A DNA stretch of 64,000 nucleotides from assembly GCF_003667275.1 (NCBI RefSeq), contig NZ_RCNV01000008.1, forward strand, positions 112,685-176,684, read 5' to 3'. The stretch comes from Mesonia aquimarina. Its GTDB lineage: Bacteria; Bacteroidota; Bacteroidia; Flavobacteriales; Flavobacteriaceae. The notes beneath the pieces were generated by a model. That model worked only from the letters and a program-made list of their open reading frames with translations, was not told the DNA's origin and did not search any database. Made by a program: the position numbers and the translations under genes. Below are positions 52,621-61,300 of the stretch, in pieces; position 1 is the first letter of the stretch, and every line of letters begins with the position of its first letter.

Positions 52621-55467
52621 ATGAAAAACACACTTATACTTTCTGTATTTTTGATATTTTCTGCCTCCCATTTGTTAGCTCAAAAAGCTTATATTAAAGG
52701 TACAGTTAAAGACGCGATTACTAGTGAATTGCTTCCTGACGTAACAATTACTATTGAAGATTCTTCGGTGAAAAGCAACACCAATTCTAAGGGTGAATTC
52801 CGGTTTAATGAGCCGGCTATAGCTTTAGGTAATCAAATTATCCGTTTTGAAAAAGAAGGATATATTACTAAACGATTTCCTGTGATCATAAAAAAGGATG
52901 AAGTCTTAGATTTAAGCGCTATAGAGCTAAAAGTTGCTATTAATGAAGAAAATCTTCAAATAGGTGTTATTAGTCTTTCTGATAATGAACTGACGAGCGA
53001 AGAAGGAACAGCATCTAATTTTACCGGACTTTTACAGGCTTCTAAGGATGTTTTTTTAAAAGCAGCCGCATATGATTTTAGTGCCACTTTTTTTAACCCA
53101 AGAGGTTATGATAATGCTAATGGTACTATTCTTATCAATGGAATAGAAATGAATAAGCAATATAGCGGAAGACCACAATGGAGTAGTTGGGGAGGTTTAA
53201 ATGATGTTCAACGAAATCAAGTATTTTCCATGGGTATTGAAGCAAATGATTACAATTTTGGAGGAATTGCCGGTACTAATAATATTATTATGCGGGCAAC
53301 ACAATACCAAAAGGGAGGACGGGTTTCCTATGCATCTGCTAATCGTTCTTATCGTGGTCGAGTAATGGGTTCTTATCATACCGGTATAGGTAAAGGCGGT
53401 TGGGCGTTTAGTTTTTTAGTGTCTAGACGTTTTGGAAATGAAGGTTTTAAAGAAGGAACGTTGTATGATGCGAACTCTATTTTTTTATCGGTAGAAAAAA
53501 AATTATCAGAAAAGCATAGTTTAAATTTTACGGCTTTTTATACCCCTAATCGGAGAGGGAAATCAACGGCAATTACGCAAGAAGTGAGAGATTTAAAATC
53601 AATTGAGTACAATCCCTTATGGGGTTATCAAAATGGAGAAATCAGAAATTCAAGAATTAAAGAAGTAGCAGAACCGGTTTTGATGCTAAATCATTTTTGG
53701 GATATTTCAAATACAACAAGTTTGAATACAAATTTGGCTTTGCAAACGGGTAAAATAGGAAATACAAGAATAGACAACGGAGGTACACGTTTAGTCTATA
53801 GTGCCGATGATCAAGTTTCCTATGTTGGAGGAGCTAGAAACCCAACACCGGAATATTATCAAAATCTTCCGAGCTATCATTTACGTTCTTCAGATCTAAC
53901 AGCAACTAATTATCAATCTGCTTATTTAGCAGAACAAGAGTTTCAAAATAATGGGCAGTTAAACTGGGGAAAACTATATAATGCTAACCTCAATAGAACG
54001 GGCGGGAATTCGGTTTATGTTATTCAAGAAGATCGACAAGACGATACACAAATTACGGCAAACACAATTATGTCATCGCAATTAAATAATTATCTAACCC
54101 TAAACGGGCGATTGAATTTTAGATATTTAAAAAGTGAAAACTTTGCTGAATTAAATGATTTGTTAGGCGGAAATGGATATTTAGATGTCGATTTCTTTGC
54201 AGAAGAGGGCGAAGGGGTTAGTGAAGAATTAAGTAATATTGCACAAAGCGATCTTAATAATATCAATAGAGTTGTTGAAGAAGGTGAGCGTTATAAATAT
54301 AATTATGAAATTAATGCTACTGTAATTTCAGCTTTTGCACAAGCACAATTTCATTATAATGTAATTGATTTTTTTATTGGAGCAAATTTTTCAAAAACCT
54401 CTTACCAGCGTATTGGTTTATTTCAAAACGGATATTTTAAACAGAATAGCTTCGGAAAAAGTGAACAATTAAGCTTTAATAATCCTGCAATAAAAGGCGG
54501 ATTTACCTATAGAATTACCGGAAGACATGTGCTACAGTCAAATATTGCATACGTTAGTAAAGCCCCAACAATCAAAAACTCATTTAGCAATGCACGACAA
54601 AATAATGAAATAGTGCAAAATCTTCAATCAGAAAAAATGAAAGTTGCAGATGTTAGTTACTTGTATAGATCTCCAATGATTAAAGCTAGATTAACCGGGT
54701 TTTATGCTAATTTTCGTGACAAAACAGATATAGGCTTTTATTTTACACAAGATCTTGCGGGCTTGGGTTTAGATAATGGCGATGCGTTTGTTCAAGAAAT
54801 AGTAACCAATATTAATCAGCAAAATTTGGGTGTTGAATTTGGCATAGAAGCACAAATAACTTCTACGGTTAAATTAAAAGCATCCGGCTCTATAGCCCAA
54901 TATGTATATACGAACAACCCGAATCTTTACTTAACAAGCGATGATTTTTCTAAACAAAAAAGTTTCGGAAACGGTAAAACTAATTTAAAAAATTACCACG
55001 TCGCTAATGGTCCGGAACGTGCCTTACAAATAGGATTTGAATATAGAGATCCAGATTATTGGTTTGTGAGTGCAACAAGTAATTATTTTGCTAATGCTTA
55101 TATAGATCCTTCTGCTCTCCGAAGGTCTTCAAATTTTATACTCGATTATGATGGTTTGCCTATAGCAAATTACAACCCAACTAAAGCAAAACAGCTTTTA
55201 CGGCAGGAAGAATTTAGTGATTATATGCTGGTTAATATTATCGGAGGGAAATCATTTAAGGTAGACGATTACTTTATCGGTTTTTTCGCAACCATTAATA
55301 ATGTATTTAATCAAGAATATAAAACCGGTGGTTTTGAGCAGTCACGTTACGGAAATTATACAAAATTTAACGAAGATCAGTCCAGAACAAACGGCGCTTT
55401 ATTTGGTAATCGCTATTTCTTTGGGTACGGTACAACCTACTATATGAATGTCTATATTAGATTTTAA
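52621..55467 (+). CDS. TonB-dependent receptor with N-terminal carboxypeptidase-like domain
   Basis: The protein has 948 residues with a signal peptide (cleavage near LLAQ). Residues of about 22-112 form a carboxypeptidase regulatory-like domain (YIKGTVKDAITSELLPDVTITIED). A plug follows at about 125-235 (FFNPRGYDNANGTILINGIEMN, FGGIAGTNNIIMRA), then a 22-strand type barrel to the C-terminal YYMNVYIRF with its final Phe. No SusD homologue is present; the partner is the DUF5689 lipoprotein starting 19 bases downstream. The substrate is unknown; the secreted nuclease next door suggests phosphorus- or nucleic acid-derived compounds. Confidence 0.92.
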   Translation: MKNTLILSVFLIFSASHLLAQKAYIKGTVKDAITSELLPDVTITIEDSSVKSNTNSKGEFRFNEPAIALGNQIIRFEKEGYITKRFPVIIKKDEVLDLSAIELKVAINEENLQIGVISLSDNELTSEEGTASNFTGLLQASKDVFLKAAAYDFSATFFNPRGYDNANGTILINGIEMNKQYSGRPQWSSWGGLNDVQRNQVFSMGIEANDYNFGGIAGTNNIIMRATQYQKGGRVSYASANRSYRGRVMGSYHTGIGKGGWAFSFLVSRRFGNEGFKEGTLYDANSIFLSVEKKLSEKHSLNFTAFYTPNRRGKSTAITQEVRDLKSIEYNPLWGYQNGEIRNSRIKEVAEPVLMLNHFWDISNTTSLNTNLALQTGKIGNTRIDNGGTRLVYSADDQVSYVGGARNPTPEYYQNLPSYHLRSSDLTATNYQSAYLAEQEFQNNGQLNWGKLYNANLNRTGGNSVYVIQEDRQDDTQITANTIMSSQLNNYLTLNGRLNFRYLKSENFAELNDLLGGNGYLDVDFFAEEGEGVSEELSNIAQSDLNNINRVVEEGERYKYNYEINATVISAFAQAQFHYNVIDFFIGANFSKTSYQRIGLFQNGYFKQNSFGKSEQLSFNNPAIKGGFTYRITGRHVLQSNIAYVSKAPTIKNSFSNARQNNEIVQNLQSEKMKVADVSYLYRSPMIKARLTGFYANFRDKTDIGFYFTQDLAGLGLDNGDAFVQEIVTNINQQNLGVEFGIEAQITSTVKLKASGSIAQYVYTNNPNLYLTSDDFSKQKSFGNGKTNLKNYHVANGPERALQIGFEYRDPDYWFVSATSNYFANAYIDPSALRRSSNFILDYDGLPIANYNPTKAKQLLRQEEFSDYMLVNIIGGKSFKVDDYFIGFFATINNVFNQEYKTGGFEQSRYGNYTKFNEDQSRTNGALFGNRYFFGYGTTYYMNVYIRF

Positions 55468-55486
55468 TAAAAATAGAATCATCTTT

Positions 55487-56893
55487 ATGAAAAATTATAA
55501 AATTCAAAAAATAACAGGAGTTTTTCTAATCGGTTTTTTACTTTTTTCTTGTGTAGCCGATGATGATTTTGATTTACCTGAATCTTTAGGAGAACAAGAA
55601 AACATTCCGCCAAAAAATAAAATAATACAGATTGCTGATGTCATAAATGATTTTGCGCAAAATGAAGAAGAGCGTTTTTCTTATGCAGATTCTGATAAGT
55701 TTATGGAGGGCTACGTAATTTCTTCAGATGAAAGCGGAAACTTTTATCAAGAATTAATTGTTCAAGATAAACCTGAAAATCCGACTGCAGGTATAAAAAT
55801 AAGTATCGCTGTAAATTCATTATACACCCATTATCAAATCGGTCAGAAAATTTACGTTGCTTTGCACGGTTTTTCTGTTGGACGAGAAAACGGCGTGATT
55901 TCACTTGGGGTCTCCAATGGGGAGTTTATGGAAGCAGCGCCGGCACAATTCGAAGAAAAAATAATTAGAGATTCTATAACCGCTAATATTATTCCGTTAC
56001 CAATTGAAATTAATGAAATAGCTGAGGAATATAAAAATCTATTGGTTGAAATAAATGAAGTGCAATTTCCTGAAAACCTTATCTCAGATGAACTAAGTTT
56101 TGCAGGAGAGTCATTTGATGAATTTGATGGCGAACGCACGGTAGAAAGCTGTCTGGTAGATAACACATTTACCATGAGCACAAGCACTTTTGCAGATTTT
56201 AAAAGTCTAAACTTACCTGACGGAAGCGGAAAAATAAGAGGGATTTTAAGTCGAAATTTTGAAGATACTTTTTACGTTCTGCGTGTGAATACTGTTGCAG
56301 ATATTGCGTTTGATAAAGAACGTTGCGAACCGATTGGTTTTAATTGCGGTTTAAGCGAAGAAGAAGGTAGTATTAATCTTTTTTCTGAAGATTTTGAAAG
56401 TTTTGATGATAATGATGAAGTTTCCGGAAATGGCTGGACCAACTTTGTAGAGACAGGAACAAGTAGTTGGGAAGTTTTTATAGATAATACCAACGCTCCT
56501 TCCATGGGTAAAGGAGCAATTGTTGATCCTTCCGGTTCAGATGAAAGCAGTATTGCTTGGCTAATCTCTCCTGAAATTGATTTTTCCAATCAAGAAAATG
56601 AAACCTTATCTTTTAAAACATCCAATAGTTTTGCAGATCAAAGTAACTTAAAGGTTCTTATATCTTTTGATTGGGATGGTGTTGAAGAAAATATTCTACT
56701 AGCTAATTGGAAAAGTATAACAGCAGCAACTATTGTAAATGATGATGCAGATTTTAGAAGTATTATTAATTCTGGAATTATAGACCTCTCTTGTGTTGAA
56801 GCTAGTGCTTATATTGCTTTTAAGTATATAGGAAGTGGAGATGAGGAGTTTGACGGTGCTTATGAATTAGATGATATAAAAATTAGCCATTAA
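55487..56893 (+). CDS. DUF5689 surface lipoprotein with choice-of-anchor J domain
   Basis: With the start at 55487 (MKNYKIQKITGVFLIGFLLFSC) the protein has 468 residues; a longer frame from 55448 overlaps the receptor gene and lacks a signal peptide. The lipobox Cys is followed by VADDDFD, an acidic start like a surface-export signal. Residues of about 45-285 are the DUF5689 domain (FMEGYVISSDESGNFYQELIVQD), which has an OB-like pattern. Residues of about 300-468 form a choice-of-anchor J domain (FSEDFESFDDNDEVSGNGW). It is co-transcribed with the TonB receptor and is probably its substrate-binding partner. A terminator overlaps its stop. Confidence 0.87.
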   Translation: MKNYKIQKITGVFLIGFLLFSCVADDDFDLPESLGEQENIPPKNKIIQIADVINDFAQNEEERFSYADSDKFMEGYVISSDESGNFYQELIVQDKPENPTAGIKISIAVNSLYTHYQIGQKIYVALHGFSVGRENGVISLGVSNGEFMEAAPAQFEEKIIRDSITANIIPLPIEINEIAEEYKNLLVEINEVQFPENLISDELSFAGESFDEFDGERTVESCLVDNTFTMSTSTFADFKSLNLPDGSGKIRGILSRNFEDTFYVLRVNTVADIAFDKERCEPIGFNCGLSEEEGSINLFSEDFESFDDNDEVSGNGWTNFVETGTSSWEVFIDNTNAPSMGKGAIVDPSGSDESSIAWLISPEIDFSNQENETLSFKTSNSFADQSNLKVLISFDWDGVEENILLANWKSITAATIVNDDADFRSIINSGIIDLSCVEASAYIAFKYIGSGDEEFDGAYELDDIKISH

Positions 56894-56923
56894 AAAAGCG
56901 ACTCAAAAATTAAGTCGCTTTTT
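56893..56923. terminator. Bidirectional terminator between the DUF5689 gene and hflX
   Basis: AAAAAGCGACT (56893-56903) and AGTCGCTTTTT (56913-56923) form an 11-bp stem with a nine-base loop. A and T tracts on the two sides let it serve both convergent genes. It begins on the last base of the upstream stop codon. Confidence 0.8.
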
Positions 56924-56941
56924 ATTAAATCATAGTAAGAA

Positions 56942-58168
56942 TTATTCTTTTTCCTCTCCGGTATATTTATCGTATTCCGGATATAGAAAATTATTATATG
57001 GAAAACGAGTAATATGAATTTTACGAACCGCTTCGTAAACTTTTTTTCTAAACTCTTCCATGTTTTCTTTGTTAATAGCTGAAATAAACAAGACATCATC
57101 ACCAACACGATTCATCCATGTTTTTTTCCATTCTTTTAAGGTGTTGTGCGCTGCTGTTTTTTCAGTTACCAAATCATCTTCCTCAATTTTTTCAGGCTGA
57201 TAAGCATCAATTTTATTAAAAACCATTAAAGTAGGTTTATCGGCTCCTTCAATTTCATCTAAAATCTGATTCACCGAAGCAATATGATCTTCAAAATTCG
57301 GATGAGAAATATCAACAACATGTAATAACAAATCAGACTCCCTCACTTCATCTAAGGTTGATTTAAATGATTCTACTAATTGTGTAGGTAGTTTTCTGAT
57401 AAAACCAACCGTATCGGTTAACAAGAAAGGAAGATTTCTAATTACCACTTTTCTTACAGTTGTATCAAGTGTAGCAAAAAGTTTGTTTTCTGCAAAAACT
57501 TCACTTTTACTGATTACATTCATCAAGGTGGATTTTCCAACATTGGTGTAACCTACCAATGAAACGCGAACCAATTGTCCGCGGTTACCACGTTGAACCT
57601 CCATCTGCTTATCAATGGTTTTTAATTTTTTCTTGAGTAATGTAATTTTATCTCGAACAATTCTTCGGTCGGTTTCAATTTCTGTCTCACCGGGTCCGCG
57701 CATTCCAATACCTCCACGTTGTCTTTCTAAGTGAGTCCAAAGACCCGCTAATCGAGGCATTAAATACTCATATTGCGCTAATTCAACTTGAGTACGCGCA
57801 TAACTTGTTTTAGCACGTTGGGCAAAAATATCTAGAATTAAATACGTACGGTCAACTACTTTACACTTTAATATTCGTTCAATATTTTTTTGCTGTGCCG
57901 GACTTAATTCATCGTCAAAGACAGCAGTATCAATATTATTTTCTTTTACGAAATTTAATACTTGCTCCATCTTCCCTGTACCGATAAATGTTTTTGGGTT
58001 AGGGGTGTCTAACTTTTGCGAAAAGCGCTTAATGACTTCTCCGCCGGCTGTATAGGTTAAGAATTCCAGTTCATCTAAATATTCTTTAGATTTCTCTTCA
58101 TCTTGATATTGTGTAACTACTCCAATTAAGACAGAGCGTTCATAAACGATATTTTCTTTTTCAATCAT
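56942..58168 (-). CDS. hflX: GTPase HflX
   Basis: The protein has 408 residues. The N-terminal HflX domain contains TAGGEVIKRFSQKLDTPNPKTFIGTGK and FDDELSPAQQKNIER; the linker has ERQRGGIGMRGPGETEIETDRR. The G domain has GYTNVGKSTLMN (G1), DTVGFIRKLP (G3) and FNKIDAY (G4). HflX binds the 50S ribosomal subunit and splits or rescues stalled ribosomes under stress. A TAACTTTG box is at 58188-58195 on the minus strand, 19 bases before the ATG. Confidence 0.95.
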   Translation of the reverse strand: MIEKENIVYERSVLIGVVTQYQDEEKSKEYLDELEFLTYTAGGEVIKRFSQKLDTPNPKTFIGTGKMEQVLNFVKENNIDTAVFDDELSPAQQKNIERILKCKVVDRTYLILDIFAQRAKTSYARTQVELAQYEYLMPRLAGLWTHLERQRGGIGMRGPGETEIETDRRIVRDKITLLKKKLKTIDKQMEVQRGNRGQLVRVSLVGYTNVGKSTLMNVISKSEVFAENKLFATLDTTVRKVVIRNLPFLLTDTVGFIRKLPTQLVESFKSTLDEVRESDLLLHVVDISHPNFEDHIASVNQILDEIEGADKPTLMVFNKIDAYQPEKIEEDDLVTEKTAAHNTLKEWKKTWMNRVGDDVLFISAINKENMEEFRKKVYEAVRKIHITRFPYNNFLYPEYDKYTGEEKE

Positions 58169-58187
58169 ATAGTAAAGATAATCAAAG

Positions 58188-58195
58188 CAAAGTTA
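58188..58195 (-). promoter_or_regulatory. -7 promoter box of hflX
   Basis: The minus strand reads TAACTTTG, an exact TAnnTTTG, 19 bases before the ATG at 58168. Confidence 0.45.
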
Positions 58196-58270
58196 ATATT
58201 TTAGGACTGTTTTTCTTGTTATTTCAAAGTATTTTGCTGAATTATTTATATCTTTATCGCTGTATATATT

Positions 58271-58284
58271 AATGACATGTCATT
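58271..58284. promoter_or_regulatory. 14-base perfect palindrome upstream of the large adhesin gene
   Basis: AATGACATGTCATT is its own reverse complement. It lies 29 bases upstream of a TACTTTTG -7 box (58314-58321), where a regulator could block or activate transcription of the 1857-residue protein gene. It is also within reach of the divergent hflX promoter. Confidence 0.45.
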
Positions 58285-58313
58285 TTCAGTTTTAAAAATA
58301 CTGAAATTTGATA

Positions 58314-58321
58314 TACTTTTG
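58314..58321 (+). promoter_or_regulatory. -7 promoter box of the large adhesin gene
   Basis: TACTTTTG is an exact TAnnTTTG, 29 bases before the ATG at 58351. Confidence 0.5.
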
Positions 58322-58350
58322 TTTAATTTTATTTTAAAATAATTGCCTAT

Positions 58351-61300
58351 ATGAAAAAAATTACATTCAGTTTTTTCCTTTTGTTTTTAGTTTTATGCAA
58401 CTTGAAAACAAATGGTCAAACTTTAAATCAAGATGCCAATTGGCCTAATTCGAATTGGGTTATAACGGGCTCTTACGAAACTGATCCTGACGCCTTCGAG
58501 GCAGATCCTACTGCTGTTTCAAATTTTGCATTTGATGATGATGATGCAGGGAATGGTAATGTAGATGAAATTGCCGCTGAATCTCCAGTTATAGATTTAA
58601 CAGCTGCGCAAACAGCAGGAGAAACGTGGATACTTGTTTCTGTTGAATATTTTTTCCGTATTGCTAATACGGTTGATGTGGTTCCAGATGATTTTTTGGC
58701 TTTCCAGTATTGGAATGCTGATACGTCTTCTTGGGAGACTTGGGCGGGGCAAATACCGGCAACAGAAGGTAGTGGTGGTGCGAATACTGATGATTTTTGC
58801 ACTCCTGAAAAAACAGCCTATGTAACTATTCCTTTAAATATTGCGACATTTACATCAACTCAACTTTCTGGGTTCAAGTATAGAATATTTTATGATGATG
58901 ACGGGAACAACGCCGGTGGAAACTGGGAATACGGATTTTGTTTTGATTCGCCAGTTATTAATTCTCAAGTTCCGCCTTCGTGTCTAGAGCCTTCAGATGT
59001 TAGTGTAGATGAGGTTACCGCTTACACTGCTGATGTTAGCTGGACTTCAGAGTCGTCTGAATCAGAATGGGATATTGTTTATGATACTGCTGTCGGTTTT
59101 GATCCTGATAATGAAGGAACTACAGTTGTTGATGACGATGGTATTGCAGGAACTCAGTTAACTGGACTTGATGCCTCCACAGAATATGAGTTTTATTTAA
59201 GAGCAGATTGTGGAGATACTGATGGAGTGAGTGAATGGGTAGGGCCATTTACGTTTACAACTGCAACAGATACACCTCCTAACTGTGATGCAGAAATGAC
59301 AACGCCTGCTGATCTTAGTGAAGATGTTGATATAGATCAAGATTTGATTTGGAGTGCAGCTTCTGGAGAACCTACTTCTTATAATGTTACTGTTGGCACA
59401 ACTTCTGGTGGTACAGATGTGGTGGATAATGTTAATGTTGGTGATGTTACAGTGTATGATTTAGGAACACTTGCTTACGGTACCGAATACTTTGTTACTA
59501 TTACTCCGGAAAACTCCAATGGGGTTGCTACAGGCTGTACAGAATATACTTTTACCACTGAAGCAGATCCAAGTGTTGTTGTTGATTGCGGAGCAGGTCC
59601 AGTATCTGAAAACTTCTGTTATGAAAACAACTCTGAATTTGAGGCTATTTATACAAGCTCTGATGGATCGCCTCTTACTTTAAATATTAATAATGGTTTT
59701 TTAGAAGCTTGTTGTGATGAATTAATTGTTTTAGATTCAGATGGTACAGAATTGTATAATGATGGGGGGGATATATCTGGTTTAACATTTCAATCAACAG
59801 GAGATCAGATCACGGTTCAAGTTAGTTCAGATGGCTCTGTTAATTGTCAGGCAAATGATTATGATCCTATAGATTATACGGTTTCTTGTGCAACATGTGC
59901 CAACCCTGCAGCTGAATACGAAGTTGTTAGTGATTGTAATAATGGTCCTCAATTTTTAGTTGAAGTGAATGTAACAGATTTAGGTGATGCAACAGATTTA
60001 AATATTTCTGATAATCAGGGAAGTGCAGATCAAACGGCTTCTTCTGTAGATGTGTATACTTTTGGTCCTTATGCAAATGGAACTGAGGTTGAAATAGATA
60101 TAGAAAATAATCAGGATTCTAATTGTGTAATTAGTAGTAATGTGTTAACTCAGGCTTATTGTTCAGAAATCACTGTGGATTGTGCTGTAGGGCCTGCTAC
60201 ACAAAATTTTTGTTATGATGATGACTCTACATTTGAGGTTGTGTATACAAGTTCAGACGGGTCGTCTCTTAATTTAAATGTAAATGGAGGTTTCTTAGAG
60301 GCTTGTTGTGATGAGTTTGTTGTCTTAGATTCAGATGGAACTGAGTTGTATAATGACGGAGGAGATATTTCAGGATTAACTTTCCAGTCGACAGGAGATC
60401 AGATTACGGTTCAAGTTAGTTCCGATGGGTCTGTTAATTGTCAGGCTAATGATTATGACTCTATTGATTATAATGTGTCCTGTGCTACCTGTTCAAATCC
60501 TGAAGCTACTTATACGGTAGTTGAAGATTGTATTAATGGACCCCAGTTTTTTGTAGAAGTGGATTTAACTAGTATTGGTGATGCCACTGATGTGGATATC
60601 TCAGATAATCAGGGAAGTGATGTTGAAACAGCTACAGAGCCTGCAGTTTTTACTTTTGGTCCTTATACAAATGGTACATTGGTTGAAATTGAAATAGAGA
60701 ATAATCAAGATGTAAATTGTCAAATTTCCAGTGGAGAATTAACACAAGAAACCTGTGTGAATAATTATGTTGATTGTGAAGTAGGTCCTGTTAATACAGT
60801 TTTTTGCTACGAAAACGGTCAAACCGAAGAGTTAACTTATATAAGTACAGACGGATCTCCTATTAATTTAGTGATTAATTCAGGTCAAGTAGAAAATGGA
60901 TGGGATGAATTTATTGTTTTAGATTCAGACGGTACGCAATTGTATAATGGTTATGGTAATGCTGGGGATGTATCCGGTGTAGGGCCTTTCCAGTCTTCTG
61001 GAGACCAAATTACAGTTCAAGTTGTTGCAGATGGGATTAATAGTTGTGTTGAAGATGATTATACACCTATAGATATTACGGCTTCTTGTGCAACCTGTGA
61101 GAATCCAGATGTTAGTTATGAAGTGGTTAGTGACTGTGATAGTGGAGTAGATCAATTTTTTGTGGAAGTAAATGTTGTTGATTTGGGGTCTGCAGGCTCA
61201 CTTTCAGTTGAAGACGATCAAGGAAGTGCTGTAGAAACAGTAGTTGAAGCTGGTATTGTTGAATTTGGGCCATTTCCAAATGGTACAGATGTTGTTATAA

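Noticed and set aside
58473..58802. 109-codon frame antisense to the adhesin gene
   Set aside because: It is the complement of an Asp-rich coding region and has no independent support.
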